From a virus, in the IMG/VR virus record IMGVR_UViG_3300047318_000482, positions 1 to 64,000 of that record: DNA of 64,000 nt; one strand, 5' to 3'. Of this stretch, positions 30,275-39,231 are shown piece by piece; positions within the stretch are counted from its first letter, which is position 1; every line of letters begins with the position of its first letter. The position numbers and the translations under genes were made by a program. Below the pieces are notes generated by a model. The model worked only from the letters and a program-made list of their open reading frames with translations. It had not been told where the DNA came from and searched no databases.

Positions 30275-30589
30275 TTACGGGGTCGAGGAGGGGGACGGGG
30301 TGGGGGTGGGCACGGTGGAGCAGATCTTGTCGGCGGCCGTACGGACGGCGTCGGACACCTTCGCCGCAGCGTCGGCGCGGAGGATTGCCCACAAGGCGCA
30401 GGTGAGTTGCTGCTGGTCGGTGCGCTGGGCCAGGCCGGTGGTCTGCCCGGAGCGGAGGGTGGCGAGACGGTCTTGGGCCTTGGTGTTCTGCCAGACGAGC
30501 AGGCCGGCCAGGCACAGCATCACGACCACCACGACAGCGATGACGGGGGTGGTGTCATGCCGGGGGCGGCGCAGGGAGGGGATGGCCAT
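30275..30589 (-). CDS. single-span membrane protein, 104 aa
   Basis: A basic N-terminus (RRPRHD), one transmembrane helix (about 15-34) and a periplasm-side helix with two Cys, ending in a Thr/Pro/Ser tail. In the lysis neighbourhood it may be a spanin-like or accessory holin protein, but no motif proves this. Confidence 0.65.
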   Translation of the reverse strand: MAIPSLRRPRHDTTPVIAVVVVVMLCLAGLLVWQNTKAQDRLATLRSGQTTGLAQRTDQQQLTCALWAILRADAAAKVSDAVRTAADKICSTVPTPTPSPSSTP

Positions 30590-30604
30590 GGTGGCCTCCT
30601 TTCG

Positions 30605-31234
30605 TCAGTGGGCTACCAGGCGCAGAAGGCCGCCTAGCAGGGAGGTGTCGGAGGGGGACGGGGATGCGGTCGGGGTGGGGCTGGTCGTGGTGGTGCGGCG
30701 GCAGACGAGGGTTTCGGGATCGTCCGGGGAGGGTTGGAGGGTGTAGCCGTCGGGGCAGGTCTGGCCGTCCTTGCCGTCGGCGCCGTCCGTCCCGTCCTGT
30801 CCACTGGTGCCGTCGCTGCCGTTCACGCCGTCCTGTCCTGCCGCTCCGGACGGGCCGGCGGCGCCAGGCTGACCGGTCGGGCCGGGTGAGCCGTCCGGTC
30901 CCGGGGCCCCAGCGGGTCCAGGCGGGCCGGGCACGGTGGACGTCGGCCCGGGTGAACCGGTGTCGCCCTGCTCGCCCTTCTCCCCCGGACTGCCCGGGGA
31001 TCCGGTGGCGTTCTGACCGGGCTTCCCGGCCGGGCCGGTAACGGGGGTGCCGCCGAGGCGGCGGACCTGTGCGGCCAGAGCGTCGCGGGCCTCGAGTGCG
31101 TCGTGGAGGGATGCGGACAGGTCCCGCATCGTGACGACGATCCACCCCAGTACGGAGATCAGTAAGGCGACGCCGACCACCCAGACCACGTCGATGCGCC
31201 GTCTGCGCCGCCGGGACGCCGGACTCTCCCTCAC
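30605..31234 (-). CDS. membrane-anchored collagen-like protein, 209 aa
   Basis: Basic tail (RRRRRR), one transmembrane helix (about 16-35), a short coiled coil (38-60), then Gly-x-y triplets over residues about 66-160, and a C-terminal Cys-containing knob with a Thr/Pro/Ser linker. Collagen-like triple helices are frequent in phage fibres; the N-terminal membrane anchor makes a host-surface display protein or trimeric lysis accessory also possible. It lies among holin-like genes. Confidence 0.8.
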   Translation of the reverse strand: MRESPASRRRRRRIDVVWVVGVALLISVLGWIVVTMRDLSASLHDALEARDALAAQVRRLGGTPVTGPAGKPGQNATGSPGSPGEKGEQGDTGSPGPTSTVPGPPGPAGAPGPDGSPGPTGQPGAAGPSGAAGQDGVNGSDGTSGQDGTDGADGKDGQTCPDGYTLQPSPDDPETLVCRRTTTTSPTPTASPSPSDTSLLGGLLRLVAH

Positions 31235-31244
31235 GATCTCTCCC

Positions 31245-31589
31245 TCACGATGACCCCTTACTGGCCAGGTAGACCTGCAGCAGCAAGAGCAGGAGGGGGG
31301 CGACGAGAGCGGTCAGCATCAGCCGTTTGTCGCCTGCTCTGCGGTTCTCCATTTCGCGCTGGTCCTGCTGCCGCTGCTGCGTTTCGCGTTCTCGGGCCTT
31401 CTCGATCTCGGTGATCCGGTTGACGGCTGCGGCATGCCGGTCGTCCTGGGCCTGCTGCTGCAGGGCCAGAAGGCTGGCGTCGACCTTGGTGTCCAGGCGC
31501 CCCGCGAGGGTGCGCATGTCGTCCTTGAGGTCCTCGAATCCGGCGTCGAGGCGACGAGCCAGCTCCCCGTTGGTCGGCTCGTCGCCCAC
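31245..31589 (-). CDS. holin-like protein with coiled coil and C-terminal anchor, 114 aa
   Basis: The GTG at 31589 follows GGAG. A long charged coiled coil (about 8-88) ends in one hydrophobic helix (L-M-L-T-A-L-V-A-P-L-L-L-L-L-L, about 91-108) near the C-terminus. This topology is common in DUF2746-type actinophage lysis-cassette proteins. It lies next to a three-span holin candidate and the endolysin. Confidence 0.7.
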   Translation of the reverse strand: MGDEPTNGELARRLDAGFEDLKDDMRTLAGRLDTKVDASLLALQQQAQDDRHAAAVNRITEIEKARERETQQRQQDQREMENRRAGDKRLMLTALVAPLLLLLLQVYLASKGSS

Positions 31590-31603
31590 AGCGGCTCCTA
31601 AGT

Positions 31604-31966
31604 TCAGGCCTGCACCGACCGCACGGCGGCGGCCGGGACGGGGGCGGTGACCTGGGTCCGGTCCCACATGCCGACGACGATGGTGACCGCGGTCAGGACC
31701 ACGGCCTGCCGCTCCGAGGACCAGTCCAGGCCCAGGCCGACGGCCAGAGCGAGAGCGGCCTGCGCGAAGCCGACCACCGCGGCGCCGACCGCGTCGTGGG
31801 CAATGATGGCGACGAGGACGCCGACGGCGGCCGCGGCCGCACCGTTGACCCAGGCCTGGGTGTCGGCGGAGGCGTTCCAGCCGAACGCGGCCGTCAGCTT
31901 CACGCAGATCGCGATGAGCGCGAGGACCGTGGCGGGCTCACGCCCGAGAATCTTTACCGGGGACAC
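31604..31966 (-). CDS. putative holin, multi-span membrane protein, 120 aa
   Basis: The GTG at 31966 follows AAGGAGA. Three hydrophobic segments (about 12-29, 40-58 and 63-79, then a fourth weaker one near 92-101) and small size immediately downstream of the endolysin gene support a holin that releases endolysin by making pores in the membrane. No family-specific motif is visible. Confidence 0.7.
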   Translation of the reverse strand: MSPVKILGREPATVLALIAICVKLTAAFGWNASADTQAWVNGAAAAAVGVLVAIIAHDAVGAAVVGFAQAALALAVGLGLDWSSERQAVVLTAVTIVVGMWDRTQVTAPVPAAAVRSVQA

Positions 31967-32001
31967 TGCGGTCTCCTTCTGAGGGATGGGGCGGGGGGTG
32001 G

Positions 32002-33291
32002 TCAAACCTTGGGAATCTTCAGGAGTGCCCAGGTCTTGGGGCCCGGGTAGCCGTCGGCGTCGTCGCCGGTCCAGCCCTGCGCCTGCTGGAACGCCTGGAC
32101 GCAGCGGCGGTCCGCGTTGGTCCAGTCAGGGCCGGGTCCGGTCGTGTAGTACCGGCCGAAGCCGAGGGCGACCAGGCGCCGTCCCAGCGCGGTGATGATC
32201 GGGCTGTGGCGGCCGCCGTGAAAGAAGGCCTTGCCGGGGAACGGCTCGTACACGGGGGCGGGCTTCGGGGCGGGCTTGGGTGCGGGCTTCTTGGGCAGGG
32301 AGCCGAGGAGTTTGACGAGGCTGGTCGCGCCGGGGACGCCGTCTGCGTCCTGGCCTGCGTTGGTGCCCTTGTAGCCGAGGGACTTCTGGAAGTCGGAGAA
32401 GTTCTTGGTGTCGGCGTCCGCCCATGCCTCGCCCTCGCCGGCCGTGGCGTTCTTCGCGAACCCGGCCTTCGACAGGGCCTTGCGAACCGCGGTGACCTGG
32501 GTGCCCTTGGCGCCGTATCCGTACTCCAGGCCGTTGATGGTGACCTTGTATCGGGCCGGGGTGGAGGCGGTGACGCCGGTGACGGCCGGGTACTTGGGGC
32601 GTCCGTAGCCGGCGATGTCGTGGACGACGCGCACGCGGCGTGCGCAGACGTTCGCGGAGTTGCCCTCGATCGTGTACACGTACTTGCCGTCGCTGGAGAC
32701 GCTGGTGACGACACCGACGTGGTCGATCGCGCCGATCTCGGAGGAGGCGTCCCAGTCGAAGAAGATGATGTCGCCGCGGCGGATCCCGGACTTGAGGATG
32801 CCGTCGGTCATCGGCGTCCACTGCTTGGCCGCGTTGAACGCGGCGGCGTGGGCGACGGTGTACGCGTAGTCCTTGCCGAGGCAGACCGCCCCGTAGTTGT
32901 CGGAGGCGTACGCGCTGACGGTGACGGTGGCGTCGCACCAGGCGAAGTTCCCGGCATACGCGGGGCCGTTGCGTTCGCGGTACCAGTCCTGGATGGCGTT
33001 GGGCTCGCCGGTGCCGAGCCAGGCTTCCATCGCCCGGATCATCTTCTCCAGGCCGCCCGTGTTGCCGCCGAGACTGCGCGGGCTGTCACTGTCCGCGGAA
33101 TCGGGCGACTGGCGCTGGCCGATCGCCTCGAGCCACGGGGCGCCGTAGACGCCGCGGTCGTCGGCGGGGCCGAACTCGGCCGCCAGGAGTTCTTCTTCGG
33201 TCGAGACGGTCGGGCCGTTGCCGGACTGCGTGAGCAGCGCGGCCTGCCGGTCCTGACTGATGTCGTCCTCGAGGGGGCGGGTTTCGCCCAT
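32002..33291 (-). CDS. endolysin: CHAP amidase/peptidase with two C-terminal peptidoglycan-binding domains, 429 aa
   Basis: The CHAP domain (about 85-225) has C119 (N-F-A-W-C-D), H191 (I-D-H-V-G-V-V) and E209 (Y-T-I-E-G-N), the papain-like triad. Two peptidoglycan-binding-type modules follow: one at about 250-335 and one at about 358-427 (F-P-G-K-x-F-F-x-G to P-G-P-K-T-W), typical of Streptomyces lysins. A K-P-A-P linker separates them. The enzyme cleaves host cell wall at the end of infection. Confidence 0.92.
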   Translation of the reverse strand: MGETRPLEDDISQDRQAALLTQSGNGPTVSTEEELLAAEFGPADDRGVYGAPWLEAIGQRQSPDSADSDSPRSLGGNTGGLEKMIRAMEAWLGTGEPNAIQDWYRERNGPAYAGNFAWCDATVTVSAYASDNYGAVCLGKDYAYTVAHAAAFNAAKQWTPMTDGILKSGIRRGDIIFFDWDASSEIGAIDHVGVVTSVSSDGKYVYTIEGNSANVCARRVRVVHDIAGYGRPKYPAVTGVTASTPARYKVTINGLEYGYGAKGTQVTAVRKALSKAGFAKNATAGEGEAWADADTKNFSDFQKSLGYKGTNAGQDADGVPGATSLVKLLGSLPKKPAPKPAPKPAPVYEPFPGKAFFHGGRHSPIITALGRRLVALGFGRYYTTGPGPDWTNADRRCVQAFQQAQGWTGDDADGYPGPKTWALLKIPKV

Positions 33292-33325
33292 GGCCGGTTC
33301 TCCTTTTCAGGGGGCGGGGAGGGGG

Positions 33326-34153
33326 TTATCGGGAGGCGTCGAGCCTGGGTTGGACCAAGTCGGTCTGGTCGCGGAGAGCCCGGTAGACGTCCAGGGACAT
33401 GCGGAAGCAGCCCTGGTCCGCCCAAGTCGCTGACCAGGAGTTTTGGACGCGGAGGATGGTGCGGGCGTAGTCGAGGCCGGTGCCGGTGTCGTCGCGGACG
33501 ACGTCCTCGAGGGCGGTGATGCAGACTTCGTGGCCGCCGGCGACGGGCGAGTCCTGCCAGCCGTCGCAGTCGTCGAGCAGGGCGTTCGGGCCGGACGGCT
33601 CGAAGAACGCTTCGTGCCAGGGCAGGCCCATGAGGACCGGGCCGGTCTGCAGGAGCTGGCAGAGCTCCTCGGCGGTGGTGGCGTGCCCGTACTGGTCAAT
33701 CAGGGTGCGGGAGCGCAGTGCTTTGGCGACGCCGAGGCCGGAGGAGCCGCAGTCGTCGTTGGGCCACTGCTGGTCGTGCCACTGGTCGGCGCGGGTGGCT
33801 TCCGCGTACAGGCCGATCGCCCAGCGTTCGGCGGCCGCGCCGTCGTTGACGTCCAGGCCGGCCGCGGCGAGGGTGTCGGCGTCGTGGAGGACGGAGACCA
33901 GCGCGGTCGCCGCGTTGGCGGTGCACGATCCGAGCGCGTCGACGTCGTCGACCCCGTCGGACAGGGTGCTGGTGCGGATGCCCTGGGCGATCAGGTCCTG
34001 CTGGTCCAGGACCGGAATCTTGGGCTGCCAGGCGGTGGGGCGCAGCGAGCCGCCGTCGTAGCGGCGCCGGTAGGCGAGGCTGCGCGGGTCGAGCACGAGG
34101 TGCCGGCCGAGCTGGCCGGTGACGTCGTACTGCTTGATGTCGAGGTCGGGCAC
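33326..34153 (-). CDS. papain-like (C1) cysteine protease, 275 aa
   Basis: The triad appears as C77 (L-G-S-C-T-A-N-A), H208 (G-G-H-E-V) and N238-S-W (continuing W-A-D-Q-G-C-F-R-M), all in papain order. It lacks a signal peptide. Located between the tail fibres and the endolysin, it may be a virion-carried protease used at entry, a maturation protease, or a lysis aid. AGGAG lies nine bases before the GTG at 34153, and the late-leader motif CAGGCGCGGGG (34183-34173) is 18 bases upstream of the start. Confidence 0.82.
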   Translation of the reverse strand: MPDLDIKQYDVTGQLGRHLVLDPRSLAYRRRYDGGSLRPTAWQPKIPVLDQQDLIAQGIRTSTLSDGVDDVDALGSCTANAATALVSVLHDADTLAAAGLDVNDGAAAERWAIGLYAEATRADQWHDQQWPNDDCGSSGLGVAKALRSRTLIDQYGHATTAEELCQLLQTGPVLMGLPWHEAFFEPSGPNALLDDCDGWQDSPVAGGHEVCITALEDVVRDDTGTGLDYARTILRVQNSWSATWADQGCFRMSLDVYRALRDQTDLVQPRLDASR

Positions 34154-34171
34154 CCGCCCGTGCTCCTGCAC

Positions 34172-34183
34172 TCCCCGCGCCTG
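34172..34183 (-). promoter_or_regulatory. late-leader motif, copy 4
   Basis: CAGGCGCGGGG on the minus strand (34183-34173), 19 bases upstream of the protease start. This copy lacks the closing GCCTG, so it would not form the full stem. Confidence 0.45.
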
Positions 34184-34283
34184 AGCTGATGTTCGTGGCG
34201 GACCGCTGTGGTGCGATCGTCCCTCGGGGGGCGGTGCGGTGGCGGGCGGAGGGTCGCCCGGTGATCTCAGGCTACGGCCTGAC

Positions 34284-34300
34284 GGGGCGTGTATTGCCCC
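34284..34300 (-). terminator. short hairpin after fibre operon segment
   Basis: GGGGC (34284-34288) pairs with GCCCC (34296-34300), 10 bases past the stop of the 34311 gene. It is weak. The interval 34154-34310 holds no gene. Confidence 0.4.
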
Positions 34301-34310
34301 CGCTGCTCGT

Positions 34311-34529
34311 TCAGGGCAGGGGGATCGGGGTGATGGGGAAGATCTGCTCGTGCCGCTCGGCGATGATGGACGCAAAGTCCGGCCCGTTGTCGATGAGCCA
34401 CTGCTGGATGACGTGGGCCAGGGCGGTCTCGTCCACGCGGCCGTTGTCGGACTGCACGTGCACGCTGACGATGGTCGGGTTCTCGTCGTGCACGCTGGGG
34501 CAGGTGAACACGTTGCTCGGGAATTCCAT
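34311..34529 (-). CDS. hypothetical protein downstream of fibre, 72 aa
   Basis: A 72-residue acidic alpha/beta protein beginning MEFPSNVFTC. It starts two bases after the fibre stop. It is possibly a small tail or fibre chaperone by position only. Confidence 0.55.
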   Translation of the reverse strand: MEFPSNVFTCPSVHDENPTIVSVHVQSDNGRVDETALAHVIQQWLIDNGPDFASIIAERHEQIFPITPIPLP

Positions 34530-34531
34530 GA

Positions 34532-37500
34532 TCAGGCCACTTTCTCGATGCGGATGTGGGAGTCGGTGTAGAGGGTGGTCACGGTGGCGCCGGAGGTCCC
34601 TTGTGCCCACTGGAGGGCGAGCGTTCCGGCGGTGGATCCGATGCTGATGAGCCCGCGGACCTGGATGCCGAACGGGGTGGTGCTGATGCCGCCGTAGGTG
34701 CGTGTGTTGGCGATGTCGGTCGACTCGGTGCGGACGGTGTAGCCCCAGACCGATGAGACGTCTTGCTGGGTGGCGTTGGTATTGGTGCCGGAGACCACGG
34801 TGGTTCCGTTGCCGAGACCTTGCCATTCCCCGAGGCTGCCGGTGGGGAAGGTCCACCCCATGAGGAAGTCGTTGGTGCCGGAGTACTTGATGTAGCCGTC
34901 GATCACGTAGACAGCGTTGGCGTCGACAGCGAAAGTGATCTGGGTGTCGGTGGTGGGGGTGACGCTGCTGGCCCGGGTGGCGTCGGTAGTTCGGCGTTTG
35001 GTTTGCCGGTTGCCGACGCCGGTGACGGCAAGGTCGCCGGTGATGGTGGCGCTGCCTGCGATGGTTGCTCCGCCGGCGGCCGTGATGTTGCCGGTCGTGT
35101 CGACCTTGAATTTGTCGACCGCGTTGAGCTGGGCGCGCAGGAGGCTGCCGGTGTGGCCCGTGTCGGCGTTGACGTACAGGGCGGTGCTCGAGGACGCGGG
35201 GGCGGATACTTCGAGGCGTGCTTTGGTGAGCTGTCCGATGCCTTGCTGGAGGTAGAGGTAGGCGTCCTGGGTGGGGTCGGCGGAGTTGCGGAACCCGATG
35301 CTTGCGTGGGCGCTGTCCAGGAAGGTGCGTCCGCCGAGGTAGACGGTGGTATCCGAGTCGCGGACCCGTTCCGCGCACCAGAAGTCGGTGCCGGACTCGT
35401 ATCCGAGGATGGTCCGCCACTTCATGTCGGTGAAGGATCCGGCGGTGAACTGGCCGGAGTTCATGCCGAGGACGGCGGCGGCGCCGCTGACGTTGATGAC
35501 GGCGCTGTTGGTGCCGCCCACGTTGGTCAGTTTCAGATTCGGGAACGCGTTGCTCGGGTCCAGTTGGAGTACGGAGCCGTTGGTGCCTTTGACGGTCAGG
35601 CCCGATGCGGACAGTTCACCGATCACGGTGCCGGAGGAGTTGTAGACAAGGATCTTGTTGGCGGAGGACTCGTTCAGGGTGATGCGCTGCCCGCTGCTCG
35701 CGGTCTGGACGAGGGCGCCGGTGACGGTTCCGCCGGTGATGGTCTTTCCGGTGATGGCGGTTGCGGACAGTGCGGTCGCGTCGACGGCCCCGGCCGTGAT
35801 CTTCGCGGCGGTGATCGCACCGTCGGCGATGTTGACGGTGTTGACCACGCCGGTCGGCAGGGTCTCCACGGTGACCTGGTCGACCTGCATGGTGCCGCCG
35901 GTGGCACTGGTCAGGAGGCGGACCGCGGGACGGACGTAGCGGACGTTGGTGTGGAGGCTGCCCGGGGCTTTGGGGTCGGGGCAGGCGGTCGTGGTGCCGG
36001 TGGCGGCGGTGCCCTGGACATATCCGGTAAACGTCGTCCACGTCGTCCCCACGCTGACGGTGACGGCGTTCGCGGCGATGAAGTGCTGCCCGGTGGTGAC
36101 GGCATTCGCGCCGGTGGAGGACACCCGGGTGGTGCCGTCGGCGGCGACACCGATCAGGCCCATGGACACGTTCGCGGTGCCCGCGGAGGGCGCCACGGTG
36201 GTCCGGACGCGGGCGGTGACCCGGTACATCGTGTCTGGGTCGTAGGGCGTGTTGACGTTGCGTTCGATGGTGACCGGGCCGGCGGCCTGGGCGACGGTTC
36301 CGCCGGCGGCGGCGTCGCTCACGCCGGTGAGCCAGGTGAGGGTGCCGGAGTCCGCGGTCTGCGTCCACAGGGTGGAGTCCCCCATGGCGTCGACCATTTT
36401 CGAGGCGATGGCCTGGGAGAGGCCGACGGTCAGCGCGGTCGCGGTGACCGCACCTGCGTCGATCTTGCCTGCGATGACGGAGTTCGCGGCCAGTTCGGCA
36501 GAGGTCACGGCCAGGGCGACGATCTCGCGTGCCGTCACCGCGTCCGCCGCGATCTTCCCGGCCGCCACTGCGTCCGCGGCGATCGAAGCGGCCAGGACGG
36601 AGTTCGCGGCGAGGTGGGTTGCTGTGACCTGTGATGCGGCGATCTTCCCGGCCGTGACGGCGTTCGCCGCGATCTCCGTTGCCGTGACCGCACCTGCGGC
36701 GAGCTCCGCGGTGTTGACCGACCCGGCCGTGATCTCCCGTGCCGTGACCGCATCCGCGGCGATCTTCCCGGCCGTGACAGCGTCCGTCGCGATGGCGCCG
36801 GCCGTGACGGATCCGGTGATCAGGTTGGTGGAGCCGACCACCCCGGTGCGGATGGCTTCCACCGTGACGGCCTCGACCTCCATCACCGCGGAAGTGGCCT
36901 TGCCGAAGTTCAGCCAGATCATGGGGCGCAGGTAGCGGACGTCGGCGTGCGTGACCTCGGGGACGCGTGGGTCGGTCGCCGGACCGGCCGGGGCCGTCAC
37001 CCCCGTCCCGGAGTGGCCCTGGATCCAGCCGACGTACGTCGTCCAGCCGCTCGCGGTGCCCAGCGTCGATCCGGCGGCGCAGCAGTAGTGCTGGGTGGTG
37101 TTGGAGGCGGCGCCGGCCCGGTTGACGAGGGTGGTGCCGTCCTGGGCGACACCGACCGCACCGATGTAGACGGTCGCCGCTCCCGAGGGGTCTTGCGCAG
37201 TCGCGCGGACGCGGACCATGACCCGGTACAGGGTGTCCGAGTCCTGCGGGATCAAAGCCGTGGAGGCGACCTGGACGTCTCCGGTGGCGATCAGGCGGCC
37301 GCCGCCGGACGGGGTCCCGGCGGGGGTGGTGTTGACGGTGAAGGATCCGCCGGATGAGGAGGACAGTTGCTGCCAGGCGGTCGCGTCACGGAACAGGTCG
37401 GCGTAGCGCTGGCTGGCGGTGTCGGCGAGGGGCCCGGTGAGGGTGTTCAGGTCGACGGCACCGGAGGCGATCTTTCCCAGGACGACAGCGTTCGCGCCGA

Positions 37501-38128
37501 TCTTCGCTGCGGTGACGGCGGCCGCCGCAATGGCGTCCGATTCGATGGCCCCTGTCGCGACTTTCGCTGCGGTGACCGCGTCGTCGGCCAGTTTCAGCGT
37601 GGTGACGGCGCCGTCGATGATGTCGTCCGCGACGACCGGCGCCGGCCCGTACGGGCCGACCGTCCCGGAGGCCGGGGAGGCGCTGCCGGAGGTGTTGCGG
37701 GCCACCAGGCGGACGTAGACGGGGGTGTCGCAGGCGTGGACGACGGTGGCGCCCTGCGCGGTCTCGATGGTGGTGACCAGCGTGGCGGGGACCGGGGTGT
37801 AGACGGGGGTGATGGAGGCGTGGACCTCGACGCGCTGCCAGTCCATCGGGATGACCGCCCCGCCCGCGAACAGGCCGTTCCAGGAGACGGTGACGCCGCC
37901 GATGACGGACGCGACGATCGGATCCGACGGCGCCGGCGGGGGCGGTCCGTTGACCGCTTGGACGCCGACGGTGCCGTCGCCCTGAACGCCGAGAACGGCG
38001 CGGACCGTGCCGGCGCTGTCGTTGACGGTGAGCGCGGTGCCTTCCAGTGAGGAGTGGTTGAGGCGTGGGGCGCGCTCCACCACCTCCAGGCGCTTTTGGA
38101 GGTGGTGGAGTTCGCGGCCGATGTCCAT
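34532..38128 (-). CDS. central tail fibre / tip protein with long K-I repeats, 1198 aa
   Basis: An N-terminal fibronectin-like region (about 60-165) is followed by two carbohydrate-binding-like domains separated by a tandem of about 10-residue repeats of the type A-x-A-V-T-A-x-K-I/E-I (over 20 copies in three blocks, for example around residues 175-235 and 400-520), typical of trimeric phage fibre shafts. The C-terminus has G-x-I-T-A-x-G repeats and a beta-rich tip. It would recognise the host. The ATG at 38128 shares one base with the upstream stop (TGATG). The frame stays open to 39244, but that extension is a shadow of the upstream gene. Confidence 0.85.
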   Translation of the reverse strand: MDIGRELHHLQKRLEVVERAPRLNHSSLEGTALTVNDSAGTVRAVLGVQGDGTVGVQAVNGPPPPAPSDPIVASVIGGVTVSWNGLFAGGAVIPMDWQRVEVHASITPVYTPVPATLVTTIETAQGATVVHACDTPVYVRLVARNTSGSASPASGTVGPYGPAPVVADDIIDGAVTTLKLADDAVTAAKVATGAIESDAIAAAAVTAAKIGANAVVLGKIASGAVDLNTLTGPLADTASQRYADLFRDATAWQQLSSSSGGSFTVNTTPAGTPSGGGRLIATGDVQVASTALIPQDSDTLYRVMVRVRATAQDPSGAATVYIGAVGVAQDGTTLVNRAGAASNTTQHYCCAAGSTLGTASGWTTYVGWIQGHSGTGVTAPAGPATDPRVPEVTHADVRYLRPMIWLNFGKATSAVMEVEAVTVEAIRTGVVGSTNLITGSVTAGAIATDAVTAGKIAADAVTAREITAGSVNTAELAAGAVTATEIAANAVTAGKIAASQVTATHLAANSVLAASIAADAVAAGKIAADAVTAREIVALAVTSAELAANSVIAGKIDAGAVTATALTVGLSQAIASKMVDAMGDSTLWTQTADSGTLTWLTGVSDAAAGGTVAQAAGPVTIERNVNTPYDPDTMYRVTARVRTTVAPSAGTANVSMGLIGVAADGTTRVSSTGANAVTTGQHFIAANAVTVSVGTTWTTFTGYVQGTAATGTTTACPDPKAPGSLHTNVRYVRPAVRLLTSATGGTMQVDQVTVETLPTGVVNTVNIADGAITAAKITAGAVDATALSATAITGKTITGGTVTGALVQTASSGQRITLNESSANKILVYNSSGTVIGELSASGLTVKGTNGSVLQLDPSNAFPNLKLTNVGGTNSAVINVSGAAAVLGMNSGQFTAGSFTDMKWRTILGYESGTDFWCAERVRDSDTTVYLGGRTFLDSAHASIGFRNSADPTQDAYLYLQQGIGQLTKARLEVSAPASSSTALYVNADTGHTGSLLRAQLNAVDKFKVDTTGNITAAGGATIAGSATITGDLAVTGVGNRQTKRRTTDATRASSVTPTTDTQITFAVDANAVYVIDGYIKYSGTNDFLMGWTFPTGSLGEWQGLGNGTTVVSGTNTNATQQDVSSVWGYTVRTESTDIANTRTYGGISTTPFGIQVRGLISIGSTAGTLALQWAQGTSGATVTTLYTDSHIRIEKVA

Positions 38129-39231
38129 CACACGCCCCCGTACTGGTAGCTGTCGGCGGGCTTGAGGCCGATGACGGTCTGGGGGCCGCCCTGGGCCTGC
38201 GGTTTGCGGGTCCAGCCGGTGATCCGGCACCAGCCCGCGTATGCGGTCCACGGGTTGTTCACGCGGACGAAGACGTCGTCGCCGGCTTGGTAGGAGCCGA
38301 ACGGGGCGGCCGCCGTGTCGCGGACGATGACCTGGTCGACGCTGCCGCGCACAGTGGTCTGCCGCCAGGTCCGTTCCTCGCTGGCACGGGTCTTGAGGAT
38401 GTCGTTGCCGTTGACGTCCGGGAGGTCCAGGACGTGCTCGTGGCGCAGCCGCCCGTTGCGGACGGCGGAGAACTGACGAAGGCGGGAGCGGCCCTCTCCG
38501 GCACCGGCCGCACCGACGACCTGGGCATATTCGTCGCCGGACAGGCCGTCCTCGGGCTCGTCGACGATGTTCACGCCGGAGGAGAAACTGATGTCCGTAC
38601 GGCGTGCGCCAAGGCGCGGCCAGCCGAGCCGGATGCGTTTGACGACGTCGGTCTTTGCGGTGTTCCAGGAGGTGGCGCACGTGTAGTCGGGGGTGGCGTC
38701 GCCCGAGACGAGGTCGTCGACCTGGTCGCCGAGGCGGGGCATCTCCCACCAATTGGAGTGGTAGACGTCCTCGGGGGTGCCGATCGTGGCCGTGGAGGTG
38801 GTGGAGTCGACGACGACGCCGAGGTCGCCGTCGTCGATGGACTGCGCGTAGGTCCAGATGTTCCGCAGGACCTGGCAGCGGTCCGCGTACGTGTAGGGGC
38901 CGCGGCCCCCGTGCTCCCCGTCGAAGTCGTAGCGTTTTTGCAGGTAGGACGACCACGACGCGGCTTCGATGGCGTAGTCGTTGCCCTGGGCGCGGACGTC
39001 CCAGATCAGGCCGCCCCATTGGAGCTGTCCGCCGGATTCGACGTAGATGAGGGTGTTGCCGGGGTCGACGACCGCCGGGTCGGAGGCAACCAGGCGGGGC
39101 GACAGGCGCCCGCTGAACGATCCGGGTCCGTTGAGTTCGTCGCCGTACTCGAGATCGACGACGGGCAGCGCGGTGGCCAGCCACGTCCCGGTGAGCGCGT
39201 TCTGGGTAAGGATCCGGTCTGGAACGGTCAT
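38128..39231 (-). CDS. baseplate/tail hub protein (ReqiPepy6 Gp37-like), 367 aa
   Basis: The pattern of an early L-E-Y-G-D-E-L-N-G-P-G-S-F-S-G strand pair, I-Y-V-E-S-G-G-Q-L-Q-W-G-G-L-I-W-D, an arm-like middle and a C-terminal OB-like part (D-D-V-F-V-R-V) matches siphovirus tail-hub (gp27-like) proteins of actinophages. It sits between the Dit-like side and the fibre, as expected for the tail tip. Confidence 0.75.
   Translation of the reverse strand: MTVPDRILTQNALTGTWLATALPVVDLEYGDELNGPGSFSGRLSPRLVASDPAVVDPGNTLIYVESGGQLQWGGLIWDVRAQGNDYAIEAASWSSYLQKRYDFDGEHGGRGPYTYADRCQVLRNIWTYAQSIDDGDLGVVVDSTTSTATIGTPEDVYHSNWWEMPRLGDQVDDLVSGDATPDYTCATSWNTAKTDVVKRIRLGWPRLGARRTDISFSSGVNIVDEPEDGLSGDEYAQVVGAAGAGEGRSRLRQFSAVRNGRLRHEHVLDLPDVNGNDILKTRASEERTWRQTTVRGSVDQVIVRDTAAAPFGSYQAGDDVFVRVNNPWTAYAGWCRITGWTRKPQAQGGPQTVIGLKPADSYQYGGV

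Noticed and set aside
34532-38128. CRISPR array or DNA repeat array in the fibre gene
   Set aside because: The repeats are in-frame protein repeats of varying DNA sequence with no spacers or cas genes.
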